DNA of 43,569 nt from the NCBI GenBank assembly GCA_037447655.1, contig JBBHKE010002025.1:1-43569 (forward strand), written 5' to 3'. Both the position numbers and the translations under genes were made by a program. This document shows positions 22,801 through 31,624 of the stretch, piece after piece; position 1 is the stretch's first letter; each line of letters opens with the position of its first letter. The notes under the pieces are model-generated. The model saw only the letters and a program-made list of their open reading frames with translations, had not been told where the DNA came from and made no database searches. Source of the DNA: Zygnema cylindricum. Lineage: Eukaryota > Streptophyta > Zygnematophyceae > Zygnematales > Zygnemataceae.

Positions 22801-23863
22801 GTGCCCCTTGCCACGTGTCTACTGGAGGTGCCTTCTGCCGTCCCGGCGCCAGCTGGCAATGGTGACGTCACGCCGTACCGTGTGGCTCCTATTGGGCGGT
22901 ACCGTCCCCCAGGGGGCGACCATGGGGGTGGCGGGAGGGTTTCTCCTCTGGGCCTATGCGGACGGGTGGAGTCACGGAGAGGTAAATGGATCGTACAGCC
23001 CGTTACTGCTCTTGTTTTATAGCCGCATGTTTTGTTTTAGCTGCCATGTCGCAGTTCCCGTCGCGCTTTTTTTTTTTTTTTAAGATTTAGTGCGGTTTTT
23101 AGTGCAATTTTTTAGTGTGGATTTCAGTGCAAAATTTGTGTTGTCGTAGGTACAGGAAACGTAAATCTATTCTTATTTTACCAATTCCCCTTTTTTCTCT
23201 CCCTCTCCTTCTCCCTCTCCCCCTCCCTCTCCCTCTCCCTCTCCCTCTCCCTCTCCCTCTCCCTCTCCCTCTCCCTCTCCCTCTCCCTCCCCCTCTCCCT
23301 CTCCCTCTCCCTCTCCCTCTCCCTCTCCCTCTCAGGTGGCCGGAGCTCTTGTCGCGACTTTCTTAACCGTCGCGTTTTCCTCTTTGGCGGTCGGTTTCCT
23401 TCTCGAAAAAATTCGATTCAAATATCCTATCTCCGGTCCTCTCCTCTCCTATCTCCTCCCTCCCTCCACTCTCCTCATCACCTCTGTTTTGTACTTTTTC
23501 GGAGGAGAATTTTCGAAATTTTGGATCGTTTTCCTTATTTCGATTTCCTCAATTCCGAGCGTTTTTCGGTCTTTTTCGACGAATTTTATTCTGTTACAAT
23601 GTTTGTCTCGAGAACATTTTATTTTAACTATAGGTTTACGGTCGCTTTTGGGAGGTTTAACCATGGCGGTTTTTCCGTTTTTACTATTTACGAGTTTTAA
23701 TCAAATGGGTATGGAAATCGATTTAACGGAAGGTCATCTTTCTCCAGCTCCGGAAATCGCAAAAGTTTTATTTTTTGTCGCTTTATTTTTTTCGAGTCTC
23801 GAGTACTTTGTAAGTTTGGGGTACAAATATACATATCCAATCGAGTCACTTGATATACCTTGA
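10867..23863 (+). CDS. GT5 glucan synthase with C-terminal multi-TM domain (alpha-1,3-glucan synthase-like)
   Basis: Thirteen GT-AG exons join in phase: 10867-11538, 12164-12402, 14213-14322, 14854-14930, 15561-15957, 16380-16786, 17972-18160, 18772-18936, 19417-19769, 20292-20566, 21321-21449, 22722-22981, 23336-23863. Total 3801 nt, 1266 aa. Residues 1-205: acidic, low complexity, no signal peptide. About 206-750: GT5 fold with FEYSIP...SIGGLHK (ADP/UDP-glucose loop), FIVPKLGDL, VLYSVWSQ, HMHDYH, LTLHNGDFQ, a low-complexity KVEK/WEK segment at about 540-582, FLGRQSYQKGTDI, PSRFEPCGLVDIEFG (672-686, catalytic Glu region) and GGLGKMPGF (698-706). PGRV, EPCGLVDIEFG and GGLGKMPGF match fungal Ags/Mok rather than plant starch synthases. 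About 845-1266: roughly ten hydrophobic spans, the proposed glucan export domain. The N-terminal GH13 and C-terminal extracellular amylase domains of fungal Ags are absent. Predicted to polymerise alpha-glucan in the cytosol and export it. Linkage is inferred, not proven. Confidence 0.85.
12423..12850. repeat. TGATG / TGATA pentamer-type satellite in GT5 gene intron 2
   Basis: About 430 bp of degenerate GATGT, TGATA and ATGTC words, starting 20 bp after the exon 12164-12402 donor. The longest clean stretch is (GATGT)n near 12437-12465. The rest of intron 2 up to 13560 is AT-rich with no coding signal. Confidence 0.85.
13587..14148. repeat. (CCCTCT)n polypyrimidine satellite in GT5 gene intron 2
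   Basis: About 560 bp of near-pure pyrimidine on the sense strand, in blocks of CCCTCT, CCACCT, CCCTC and (CCCT)n, ending about 65 bp before the exon 14213 acceptor. Long open frames on both strands (Pro/Ser/Leu or Arg/Glu/Gly only) are artefacts of the repeat. Confidence 0.95.
14358..14815. repeat. (TCTCTG)n then CCCTCC satellite in GT5 gene intron 3
   Basis: Runs from 35 bp after the exon 14213-14322 donor to about 40 bp before the exon 14854 acceptor, so it makes up most of this intron. The unit is TCTCTG with CGT and CTT variants, becoming CCCTCC-rich at the 3' end, then a T-run and CAG. Confidence 0.95.
15300..15558. repeat. CT/CCCTCC tract directly preceding exon 5 of the GT5 gene
   Basis: Pyrimidine satellite that runs into the acceptor ...CCCCCCTCCAG at 15560 and so doubles as a very long polypyrimidine tract. 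Confidence 0.92.
16855..16950. repeat. GA-rich tract near the 5' end of GT5 gene intron 6
   Basis: Two GAGAGGGAGA-type blocks about 70 and 135 bp after the donor at 16787. The two blocks are embedded in diverged direct copies of the surrounding sequence (GAATTGTGACTT..., GGAGTTCTGTG...). Confidence 0.8.
17208..17490. repeat. CT-rich tract in GT5 gene intron 6
   Basis: CCCTCTCCCT and CCCTTCCCCTCC units on the sense strand. Less regular than the other tracts, interrupted at 17235-17280 and 17325-17375. Confidence 0.85.
17525..17971. repeat. Degenerate minisatellite with TGACGT words in GT5 gene intron 6
   Basis: A unit of roughly 30-40 bp recurs about a dozen times, built on GCGTGACGTGACATGCC followed by ATTTGCTGACGTGGCA. 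Each copy contains TGACGT or TGACGTCA-like words. It grades into a TGATG/TGACG pentamer run at 17935-17971 that ends in the CAG acceptor of exon 17972-18160. Confidence 0.75.
18161..18288. repeat. (GA)n / GGGAGA tract at the 5' end of GT5 gene intron 7
   Basis: Starts with the splice donor itself (CAG/GTGAGAGAGAG) and continues as pure purine for about 125 bp on the sense strand. Confidence 0.92.
20105..20250. repeat. Cluster of telomere-like CCCTAAA words in GT5 gene intron 9
   Basis: Five AACCCTA or AAACCCTAAA words in 140 bp (near 20113, 20149, 20188, 20213, 20235), spaced 25-40 bp apart. They match the plant-type telomere unit but are not tandem, so this is either a degenerate interstitial telomeric repeat or a low-complexity tract. 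Confidence 0.7.
20605..20685. repeat. (TGACG)n pentamer repeat in GT5 gene intron 10
   Basis: About 80 bp of TGACG/TGATG units ending in TGACGTCAC. Same unit class as 12423-12850 and 17935-17971, but here mostly in the CpG-containing form. Confidence 0.88.
21500..22040. repeat. (CCCTCT)n satellite in GT5 gene intron 11
   Basis: About 500 bp of CCCTCT with CCCTCA and CCCTCG variants. Two segments are separated by a directly repeated unique piece (AAAATCAACATTTGGAACCC-like at about 21474 and 21592), so the repeat plus its left flank has been duplicated once. Confidence 0.95.
22375..22720. repeat. CT-rich tract directly preceding exon 12 of the GT5 gene
   Basis: About 345 bp of imperfect CCCTCC/CTCCCC ending at the acceptor CTTCAG (22716-22721). 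Confidence 0.92.
23190..23334. repeat. (CCCTCT)n tract abutting the last exon of the GT5 gene
   Basis: Near-perfect CCCTCT hexamers, about 20 units, running straight into the acceptor CTCAG at 23335. The satellite itself is the polypyrimidine tract. Confidence 0.95.
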
Positions 23864-26239
23864 AAAAAAAAAGCATATTTTTTTTTTAAGGTTTTTTTTT
23901 CTCTTTTTTTTTTTTTTTTTTTGTAATACTTGGGTATTTTATTACAAGAATAGAGTTGAGAGTTTTTATATGAAAATTTCTAGATGTAAACCCAAGGTAT
24001 ATTTTTCGCTACTTTTTTTTCTTGGGTTTTTGTAGGTTTTTTAGTTTATACTCATAATTAAAAGCGAAAAATTCAATTTTCCTTTTTAGATATACTTTTG
24101 TTACCATTTTTTTCATTATTCATTATTATTATTCTCTTGCTCTTTTTTTTTTTTCCGAGACTCTTATTTTTTTTGGGGACTTTTTTTTTTTTTTTAGTTC
24201 GATTGCTCGTCATCTCTTTTTTTTTTCATGAAATGACATTTCTACTTTTTTTTTATTTTTTTGGTTGATTGATATGCTTATTTTTTTGCATGGGGGACTT
24301 ATTTTATTATTGTTACATTTTCAATTTTTTTTTTTTTTTTTAATTATTTGTCTGACTATGTTATTTATTTTAGATACATTTCTTTATTCATTTTTTGTTA
24401 CTTATGGATCTTCAAAAAAAATTGAATCGCCAAAAGGAGTTATCAAAGAAAAAAACATTGATAAAATAACCTTTATTATAAAAAAAAATAAGTAAATAAT
24501 ATGTTGAGATTTAATTATTATAGAAAGTACAATTTTTTTATCATTTATTTTATATAAGGGCTCAAATTTGAATATTCCAAATAAGATTTTTTATGGAAGT
24601 TGAATATTTTTGCACAGACTTTAAAAAAAAAAAAAAATTGGCTTAATTCAAGATTTATAACTTTTTTTTTTCTTTTTGGTTGAATACGATATTTGTAATT
24701 CAGATATTTACCTTTACTTAGATATGGGTTTTTAAGTACACAAATACAATTTTTAATATGTAAATGGAAACTTTTGGAGAGAGAAAAAAAAAAAAAAAAA
24801 AGGTAATATATGAAAAAAAGTCATTTTACATTTAAATTAATGTTCCACAGATCACTCTATTTCTAGTTTTTGAAATAAATATTTACTAAACTATTCAATA
24901 ATTTCTCTCTTATATGATTTTAAATCGGAGTCTCGAAAAAAAAAAAAAAAGGGACAAGTTTATGACTGTTCAAATATATACGCGTTTTAACTAGTTCCAC
25001 CAAAAAAATAAGAAAAAAAAAAAAAGGTACTCAGTGTGAATCACTTTAACTTTTAGTAAAATATAACTACTGGTTTTTTAAAAAAAAATCATAAAATTTT
25101 GTTTCGTATAAAATATGACTTAAAAATACAAAGAAAAAAAAGTAGTGTGGAAAAGAAGTAAAAATTACAATGATAAAAAAAAAACAGACAGTGTCATTAG
25201 ATTTTATGAAAGTACATCAAGAAGAAAAAAAAAAAAAAAACGCAGCAAAAAAAAAAAAAAAAAAAAAACACTTCCATATCCCCACATACATTACCACATT
25301 TCCGCATAAACTTCATTACACCACATTTTTATCAAAATAAAACGAAAGTAAAAAAATAAACACCATTTTTTTTCCTTCCATTGCTTTCTTCAGATTTACA
25401 TCTTTTACAACATATCCTCTCCTATCCCTTTTCCCCTTTTCCCCTATTTCCTATTTCCCTTTTCCCCTATTTTTTTTCAAGTATACCCTCCATCTTCCTT
25501 CTATTTTCTCCTACCAGATCTTTCCTCTCCCTCCTCTCCTCCCCCCCTACCAGTATCTCATCTCTCCTATTTTTCCCCTACCGTGTTCCTTCCTTCCCTC
25601 TATCTTACATTCAAACAATTTTACAAAGAGTTTCTCTCACCACCACTCACCACATTCTCTCTCTCCCCCTCTCTCCTCCTCCTCCACCTCTCCCTCTCTC
25701 CCTTCCTCTCTCCATTCCCTTCTCCCTCCCTTTCTTTTTTCCTCCCTCTCTCTCTCTGTCTTCCTACTCTTAATACCTCACCTCCCAACCTTCCCTTAAC
25801 CTCTCTCCCCTCGCATCTAAAACCGGAAAAAAAAACCCCATTTTTTTCCGACAAAACCCCAATTTCCCACCACAAGAGTCCAAAAGTTTATCACCATTTT
25901 CTCAATTAACAACTCACCTTTACAAACCTTTTCTCTCACTCTTTACGGAAAAAAACAAAAAATCCCTCGTTCTCCCTTTCTCACTGACTTACAAAACTGA
26001 TTTCTCTCACTCTCTCTCTCTCGCTCTCTTGCTCCCTCTCAGTTTTTCGCTCTCTTCTTACGCACAAACACACACTCTCTCTCTCTCTCTCTCCCGCCTC
26101 CTTTTTAACTCCACTTTTTTATAAAGAAAAAACCCACTTCTCTCCCAGGTCAACTCTCACCCTCTCTCGCTCTCCTCTCTCCTCTCCCTCTCTCCCTCTT
26201 CCCTCCCTCTCTCCCTCAACTCCCTCTCTCCCTCTCCCC
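23864..26239. other. Intergenic 3' region between the GT5/TM gene and the LEA-like gene
   Basis: The two genes are convergent, so this region holds both 3' UTRs. 23870-25380 is AT-rich with many T- and A-homopolymers of 8-22 nt and no coding signal; the sense strand is T-rich first and A-rich later (A-runs at 24790, 24950, 25020, 25225, 25245). 25400-25790 and 25990-26235 are CT-rich. No gene was found. Confidence 0.7.
25400..26235. repeat. CT-rich tracts downstream of the LEA-like gene
   Basis: Mixed CCTTTTCCC, CTCTCC and (CT)n blocks with a unique spacer at about 25795-25960. On the LEA-like coding strand this is a purine-rich 3' region. Confidence 0.85.
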
Positions 26240-27808
26240 TCACACCAGCCCTACACACGCGTAACACTGTATCCCCAAAACGCTGAAAATGAGTGCGACA
26301 AAAATAACGGGAAGAAGCAAAAACCCCAAAAAGAAAACGAGCATTGTGCCAATAATAAGTCCCACAATTCCTCCCACCAATTTTGTCACTAGTGCCACAG
26401 TATTCCATCTCTTCTGTCTCACCGCATCCCTCTTCGCCTTTTTCTTCGCCTTCTCCTTCTCCACCTTCCTCTTCTCAGCTTCGGACCGGTTTCGGAGACC
26501 GAACCAACTCCTTCCCTTCCCTGCACCCCCCTTCACAACTCCCTCTACCTCCTCCTTCGCCTCTCCCGCTCCCTCCTTCATATACTCCCATCCCTCCATT
26601 CCTTTCGCTTTCGCATACTGACCCGCCTTCATCCCCTCTCCCTTCAAATACTCTCCCGTCTGCTCCAACCCGTACCTCCCTCTCCCTCCACCCCCTCCCT
26701 CATCATCCGTGTCATATTTGGGAGGAGAGAACAAAGTCCTATCCAACCAATCCAGAGCCTTCTCCAAAAGAATAAAAACCTTAGTCCAGATTCTCTCCAC
26801 AGTATTTGCCACTCCCTCTGCCCCCTTTGCCACCTTCTCCTTCGCCTCCTCCGGTATCTTTTCCCACACTCTCTCCCCTGTCTCTACTGTTGACTTTACC
26901 CCCTTGGCAAAACTCTCCGCCTCTTGTCCTATACCCCCTTTTTGGGCTCTCATGGCCCCAAAAAATTGACCGGCACTCGCCACAATATTGTCTTTAGCGA
27001 GAGGTCCTTCCCCTGTCTTCCCTTCACCCCCATCTACCATCTCCACGTAGGCTTGTTTCCCCTTTATCTTCGCCTGCTCTTTTAACTTTTCTGTCAACTC
27101 TTTCCCCTGACCCACGTACTCTCCCGCTTGATTTTTGGCGTTTTCTGTCAAGTTTTGCGTTTTTTCCGTTACGTTTTGCGTTACGTTTTGCGTTTTTTCT
27201 CCGAATTCGTTCAGTTTTTCTTTCCCTTTGTTGATTCCTTGCTTTCCCTCCTCTCCTATCTTCCCTGCTACCTCTCCTCCCTTTTGTTGAGCCTGCCCCA
27301 GACCTTCCTTCCCTCTCTCTATCCCTTCCTTCCCTGTCTGTTTCGCCTGTTCTACTCCCTCTTTCCCTCTCTCCACCCCCTCCTTCCCTGTTTGTTTCGC
27401 CTGTTCCACTCCCTCTTTCCCTCTCTCCACCCCCTCCTTCCCTGTCTGCTTCGCCTGTTCCACTCCCTCCTTCCCTCTCTCCACCCCCTCCTTCCCTGTC
27501 TGCTTCGCCTGTTCCACTCCCTCCTTCCCTTTCTCCACCCCCTCTTCCCCTGCCTGTTTTGCTTGGTCCACCCCTTGTTTCCCTCCCTCCACCCCTTGTC
27601 CTCCTACCTCCTGGCCTGTCTCCTTACCCCCTTTGGTATCCCAAAATGCCACTTTATCATAAATACTATTTGCGGCTCTCCCAAGAATGGAGCTTTCCTG
27701 CTTCTCTCCCTCCGGAATCGACTCGCTCTTACGATTGGATTGCTCGGTTTGACTTTCGTAGAAAACATCGCTATCTTTCCGAGAAGATGCATCGGAAACA
27801 TCCGCCAT
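26240..27808 (-). CDS. LEA-like repeat protein with C-terminal membrane hairpin
   Basis: Single uninterrupted frame of 522 residues from ATG at 27808 (context GCAGCAATGGCG); a longer reading starts only with TTG. The protein opens MADVSDASSRKDSD. Residues about 70-180 contain near-identical 18-residue units (GVEQAKQTGKEGVERGKE, about five copies), each encoded by a 54-bp DNA repeat. Then follow more diverged Lys/Glu/Ala/Gln amphipathic segments (NVTEKTQNLTENAKNQAGEY, ELTEKLKEQAKIKGKQAY, GQYAKAKGMEGWEYMKEGAG), a Trp-containing stretch (WTKVFILLEKALDWLD), a basic EKEKAKKKAKRD helix, and about 45 hydrophobic residues at the C-terminus (LVGGIVGLIIGTMLVFFLGF and beyond), enough for two membrane spans. 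Composition resembles group-3/LEA_4 desiccation proteins. The C-terminal hairpin is unusual for that group. Function is inferred from composition; a simple membrane-bound coiled-coil protein is the alternative. Confidence 0.72.
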   Translation of the reverse strand: MADVSDASSRKDSDVFYESQTEQSNRKSESIPEGEKQESSILGRAANSIYDKVAFWDTKGGKETGQEVGGQGVEGGKQGVDQAKQAGEEGVEKGKEGVEQAKQTGKEGVERGKEGVEQAKQTGKEGVERGKEGVEQAKQTGKEGVERGKEGVEQAKQTGKEGIERGKEGLGQAQQKGGEVAGKIGEEGKQGINKGKEKLNEFGEKTQNVTQNVTEKTQNLTENAKNQAGEYVGQGKELTEKLKEQAKIKGKQAYVEMVDGGEGKTGEGPLAKDNIVASAGQFFGAMRAQKGGIGQEAESFAKGVKSTVETGERVWEKIPEEAKEKVAKGAEGVANTVERIWTKVFILLEKALDWLDRTLFSPPKYDTDDEGGGGGRGRYGLEQTGEYLKGEGMKAGQYAKAKGMEGWEYMKEGAGEAKEEVEGVVKGGAGKGRSWFGLRNRSEAEKRKVEKEKAKKKAKRDAVRQKRWNTVALVTKLVGGIVGLIIGTMLVFFLGFLLLPVIFVALIFSVLGIQCYACVGLV

Positions 27809-27825
27809 TGCTGCTTGGAGTACAG

Positions 27826-27915
27826 AAGTCAGCAAAAATCGGTTAAAATCGGTGGATATCGGTTAAAAATTGGGGGAAATCGGTGGAAAATCGGTGAAAA
27901 TCGGCTAGAAAACGG
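27826..27915. repeat. Short tandem repeat of AAAATCGGT-type units in the LEA-like 5' leader
   Basis: About eight imperfect copies of (G)AAATCGGTG/TT lie immediately upstream of the ATG, within the presumed 5' UTR. Confidence 0.75.
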
Positions 27916-28061
27916 TCAAGAAATGGTGGGAGGAGCCTAAGGAGTGGGAAGGCTTTTGGGAATTGGCCATCTGTGGGAAGCGCAGGTTTGAAATTTGGCG
28001 GAAAACGTCGCTTTTGTACTTGGAGGAGAGAAAGTACGGAACAGCTGGCGAGTTTTTAGTC

Positions 28062-28207
28062 GCCACGTGTTGAAAAGGGACTATCAACATGCAAGAATGC
28101 TGGAGATCTTTGAAGATGGAGGCTGGACACGTGGAAAAGAAAAAACAAATGGACGAGCGGTGAGTTTTACTACGTGGCAGGTTTGACAAAGTGGTCGAAG
28201 AACGTGG
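28062..28207 (-). promoter_or_regulatory. Cluster of G-box/ABRE-like words upstream of the LEA-like gene
   Basis: Within 150 bp: GCCACGTGT (28062-28070), ACACGTGG (28127-28134), TACGTGGCA (28171-28179) and ACGTGG (28202-28207). They lie 254-400 bp upstream of the ATG at 27808. Multiple ACGTGG(C) words are the classical arrangement of abscisic-acid-responsive LEA promoters in plants. Binding is not shown by sequence alone. Confidence 0.5.
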
Positions 28208-28650
28208 AAGAGTTTGTGAAACATGAAGCGCGATCGGAAAAGCTGACGCGTGTTACATTCGAGCTTTCGATGCGGTTAAATATTTTCTGGCGTTTTGTGA
28301 GAGATTTTTGTCAAAGCTCAAATGGAACATAAGATTACGGTATTGTATTGCAATGGAATTAGCGTGCGTACGAAATTTTATTGTATGGTTTTCAATATTT
28401 GAAGATCTGAACCTTTCCAAAGGAGATTATTATTTTCGCCTCAAATTATCTACTATTCAGCCTTCCGTAACGAATATTGTAGTAAAGAACAAATTTCAAA
28501 TGTACAAGTCACTGTACGGATGCCAAAATTTTCCCTGCGCCGTCAGGAAAGAACGCAATCTATGTGCTCTCTAGTATTACTTGTCGAACCGTCAGGATCG
28601 CAACCGCAAAATAAGGAAGAGAATAGGAAGTACACATACAGAAAGTTGCT

Positions 28651-28875
28651 GTACACCGTGTATCGCTATTAGTGCTAATATTTTTTTCGCCACTTAAAAC
28701 ATCTTTTCTCCGTACACACATGTCGGATTGTAGATCTGACGGTTGCGATTGAAAGGTAACATTCTCAGCTTTCCGATTGGCGGTCTCAAATTGAAAATCG
28801 GACAAGTGTGTACGGAGAAAAGATGTTTTAAGTGGCGAAAAAAAATATTAACCCTAATAGCGATTCGCGGTGTAC
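28651..28875. mobile_element. MITE-like foldback element (about 80-bp inverted arms)
   Basis: The left arm 28651-28729 and the right arm 28796-28875 are near-perfect inverted copies. Both start with GTACACCG and contain ATCGCTATTAG, TAATATTTTTTT, CGCCACTTAAAACATC and TTTTCTCCGTACACAC. The spacer is about 66 bp. No coding capacity. A clear target duplication could not be fixed. Confidence 0.85.
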
Positions 28876-29257
28876 CTGTTAGGCTCAACAGCTCAAACCA
28901 AACATGGATGCTCAATGTCTCATGGCTAACTCTATTCAACCATGAATGATAGATAATGCTATTCAAAAAGAATATTTTTATATTTTCATGTTTTCCTTGA
29001 GGAATTCATAAACGTTTTATCTCCAAGCTGAACCATAATTATCATTCTAGGCGACGTGTTATCAACATCATTGCTCAACTTAGGTTACAAGAAAAGTTGA
29101 CAACTGGAAGTTCAATTTTTTTTTTATCTATAACGATTTATAAAGGTATGAATGTCACTCTAAGTCCCAATTAAGTATGAATACAGGAGAGAAGGAAACC
29201 ACAAAGTAATTGTTACTGAACCTCCCTTGTTTGGGACACAATATCCTCCCCCATTCG
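28876..29257. other. Unassigned sequence left of the copia element
   Basis: AT-rich, no ORF of note and no LTR recognisable. The 3' part of the copia element that should lie here (rest of reverse transcriptase, RNase H, 3' LTR) is absent. Confidence 0.5.
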
Positions 29258-29289
29258 TTAAAATGAACTTGAAGAGAACTTTGATTTGT

Positions 29290-29365
29290 ACTCTCTCTCC
29301 CTCTCCCTCTCCCTCTTTCTCTCCCTCTCCCTCTCCCCCTCCCTCTCCCCCTCCCCCTCCCCATG
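29290..29365. repeat. (CCCTCT)n tract terminating copia C1 reverse transcriptase
   Basis: CTCTCCCTCTCCC units on the plus strand. It is located exactly where the RT reading frame leaves the conserved sequence after FLHG. Confidence 0.85.
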
Positions 29366-31624
29366 CAAGAAAGTTGTCTTAACATCTATTTGATGGAGTT
29401 CCATATCCTCGATGGCTGCTAAAGACAAAAGAATTTTAACAGCTGGAAACTGGACAACCGGAGAGAAAGTCTCCTCATAGTCAATCCCCTCTTCCTGACT
29501 ATACCCCTTTACAACAAGCCTATCCTTATATCTTTCAATAGAATTATCTATATTTAGCTTAACTTTAAAAACCCACTTACAACTGATGGCCTTTCGATCC
29601 GGCGAAAGCTCCACAAGCTCCCAAGTTTGAGCCTCTATTATGGATCGCATTTCATCATTTGCCGCGGAGATCCATTGATCCTTTTCCGGGGCTTAAAAGG
29701 CTTGCTGTATGATAACTGGCTCCATTGTGGTTCCAAAAATTAAGGCATGTTCCGCCGGTTCACCTCGCAGCCTGCTGCTTTGCCTTCTTCCCCTCGGAAA
29801 ATCTGAGGCTGCAACTGTTGGATCCGTACGCTGCCACCAAAGAGGAGGAGGAAGAGGAGGAGGAGCTTGCTGTAAAGGTTGAACAATCAGAATGACCGGA
29901 GTAGGAATAGAGGAAGAACTTGTGAAAGAGGAAAGAGGAACATTTTCAAAAATTACATATTCTTGATTTTTGGCATTTTTCTCAAAATCTGGCATGCCAA
30001 AAACATCGACCGATTGACTTTCTTCCTTAACCTGAATATTTCTAGCAACCTGAAGAGTTTTCCTATCTGGGTTGTAAACTCTATAGCCTACTGACTCATC
30101 ATCATAACCCATAAAAATTCCCGGGACAGATTTTGGATGAAGCTTAGAAATATGAAGATTATCCAAAATAAAACATTTACTACCAAAAACCCGGAAGTGA
30201 CTTACATTGGGTTTCTTTCCGGTCCACATTTCATAAGGTGTCTTCCCTTTTACCGCCTTAAATTCTATTCTATTCCTAGTATAAGATGCACAAGAAAAAC
30301 CCTCACCCCAAAACTTGAAATTCATCCCTTTATCCAACATCATAGATTTTGCACTCTCCGTTAAAGTCCAGTTAAGTCTTTCGGATACTCCATTTTGCTT
30401 CGGAGTATAGGGAACTGTAAACTGATGAGATATGCCGTGTTCCCTTAACTAATCCGAGAATGCATTCGAAATATATTCTCCCGCGTTGTCGGATCGAAGA
30501 GAGAGAATCGGCTTCCCGTGAAGCTTTTCTGCCAACGTCCTGAAATGCTTGAAGTGAGTGAACACTTCACTCTTCTCCTTCATGAAGTAAACTCTGCTGT
30601 ACCGCAAGAAGTCATCCGTAAATGTAATTAGAAACCGGCTGCCACTAAGGGAAGGGACTTTAGACGGTCCCCACACGTCCGAATGAATAATTTGCAGCAA
30701 ATCCGTAGCCCGGTTATCCGCGGTTTGAGGTAGGGGCAGCTTGTGAAGCTTCCCTAAAGCACAACCATCACATACATGAGAATCTTTTTGTCCTAATATG
30801 ACCCCATCTATCATTTTGTGTTTCACCATTTTATCAAGTTTTTCGTGAGGAACATGACTGAGCCTTTTATGCCACAAAACATTTTCCGGAGGGACACTTG
30901 AGTATGCAAAGTCAATTTCATTAGCCAAGTCCATCCGGTACAACAAGTTTAGGCCTCTAGTTCCTACCAAGGCTACTCTCTCATCTTTGCTTACTACCTT
31001 CTTCCCATTGTTTTGCAAAATTTAAAATCCTTTCATTTCAGCCACAGAAGTGGAAAACATTTTTTTCTTAAACTTTAGAATATAGAGAACATCATGTAAG
31101 GTTCTCTTTACAATCTGACCATTGATGTCACATGCTAACTCCACGCTTCCCTTTGTCGTTGCCTCCACACCGCTATCATCCGTGTACTAGATTCAACGAG
31201 TCGGAATCGGAGTAAGGGTTTTGAAATAAGCCCGGTTGCCGCACATGTGGGAAGAGCACCCGGAGTCCATAATCCATCCATTCTCTTGAGGCCCCTCCAT
31301 GCGATCTTTTGCAAGGGCAAAGAACTCATCATCTTCCGATTGCGGAAATCTGACCACATCATCTTTTCCCCCCAACGATTCGTCTTGTGGGGTCTCATCA
31401 AATGCAAGGAACGCCGCATTTTTCACCCGCAGTTTTGGTGCTGACCCATTTGAAGGTGGTTCCTCCGATCGCACCTTCCATCCCGCAAGGTAAATTCCTG
31501 TTTTACACGCTTTTATAAATGCTGGGCACAACCGGAAAACATGACCTTGACCGAAGCAATATACACACCTATCATATTGCCTATAATTAGGATTATGGGT
31601 GAAGTTCCTATTTCCGGAAAATCC

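Noticed and set aside
22781-23083. Separate 100-codon membrane protein
   Set aside because: It is exon 12 of the GT5/TM gene (22722-22981) reading into the next intron.
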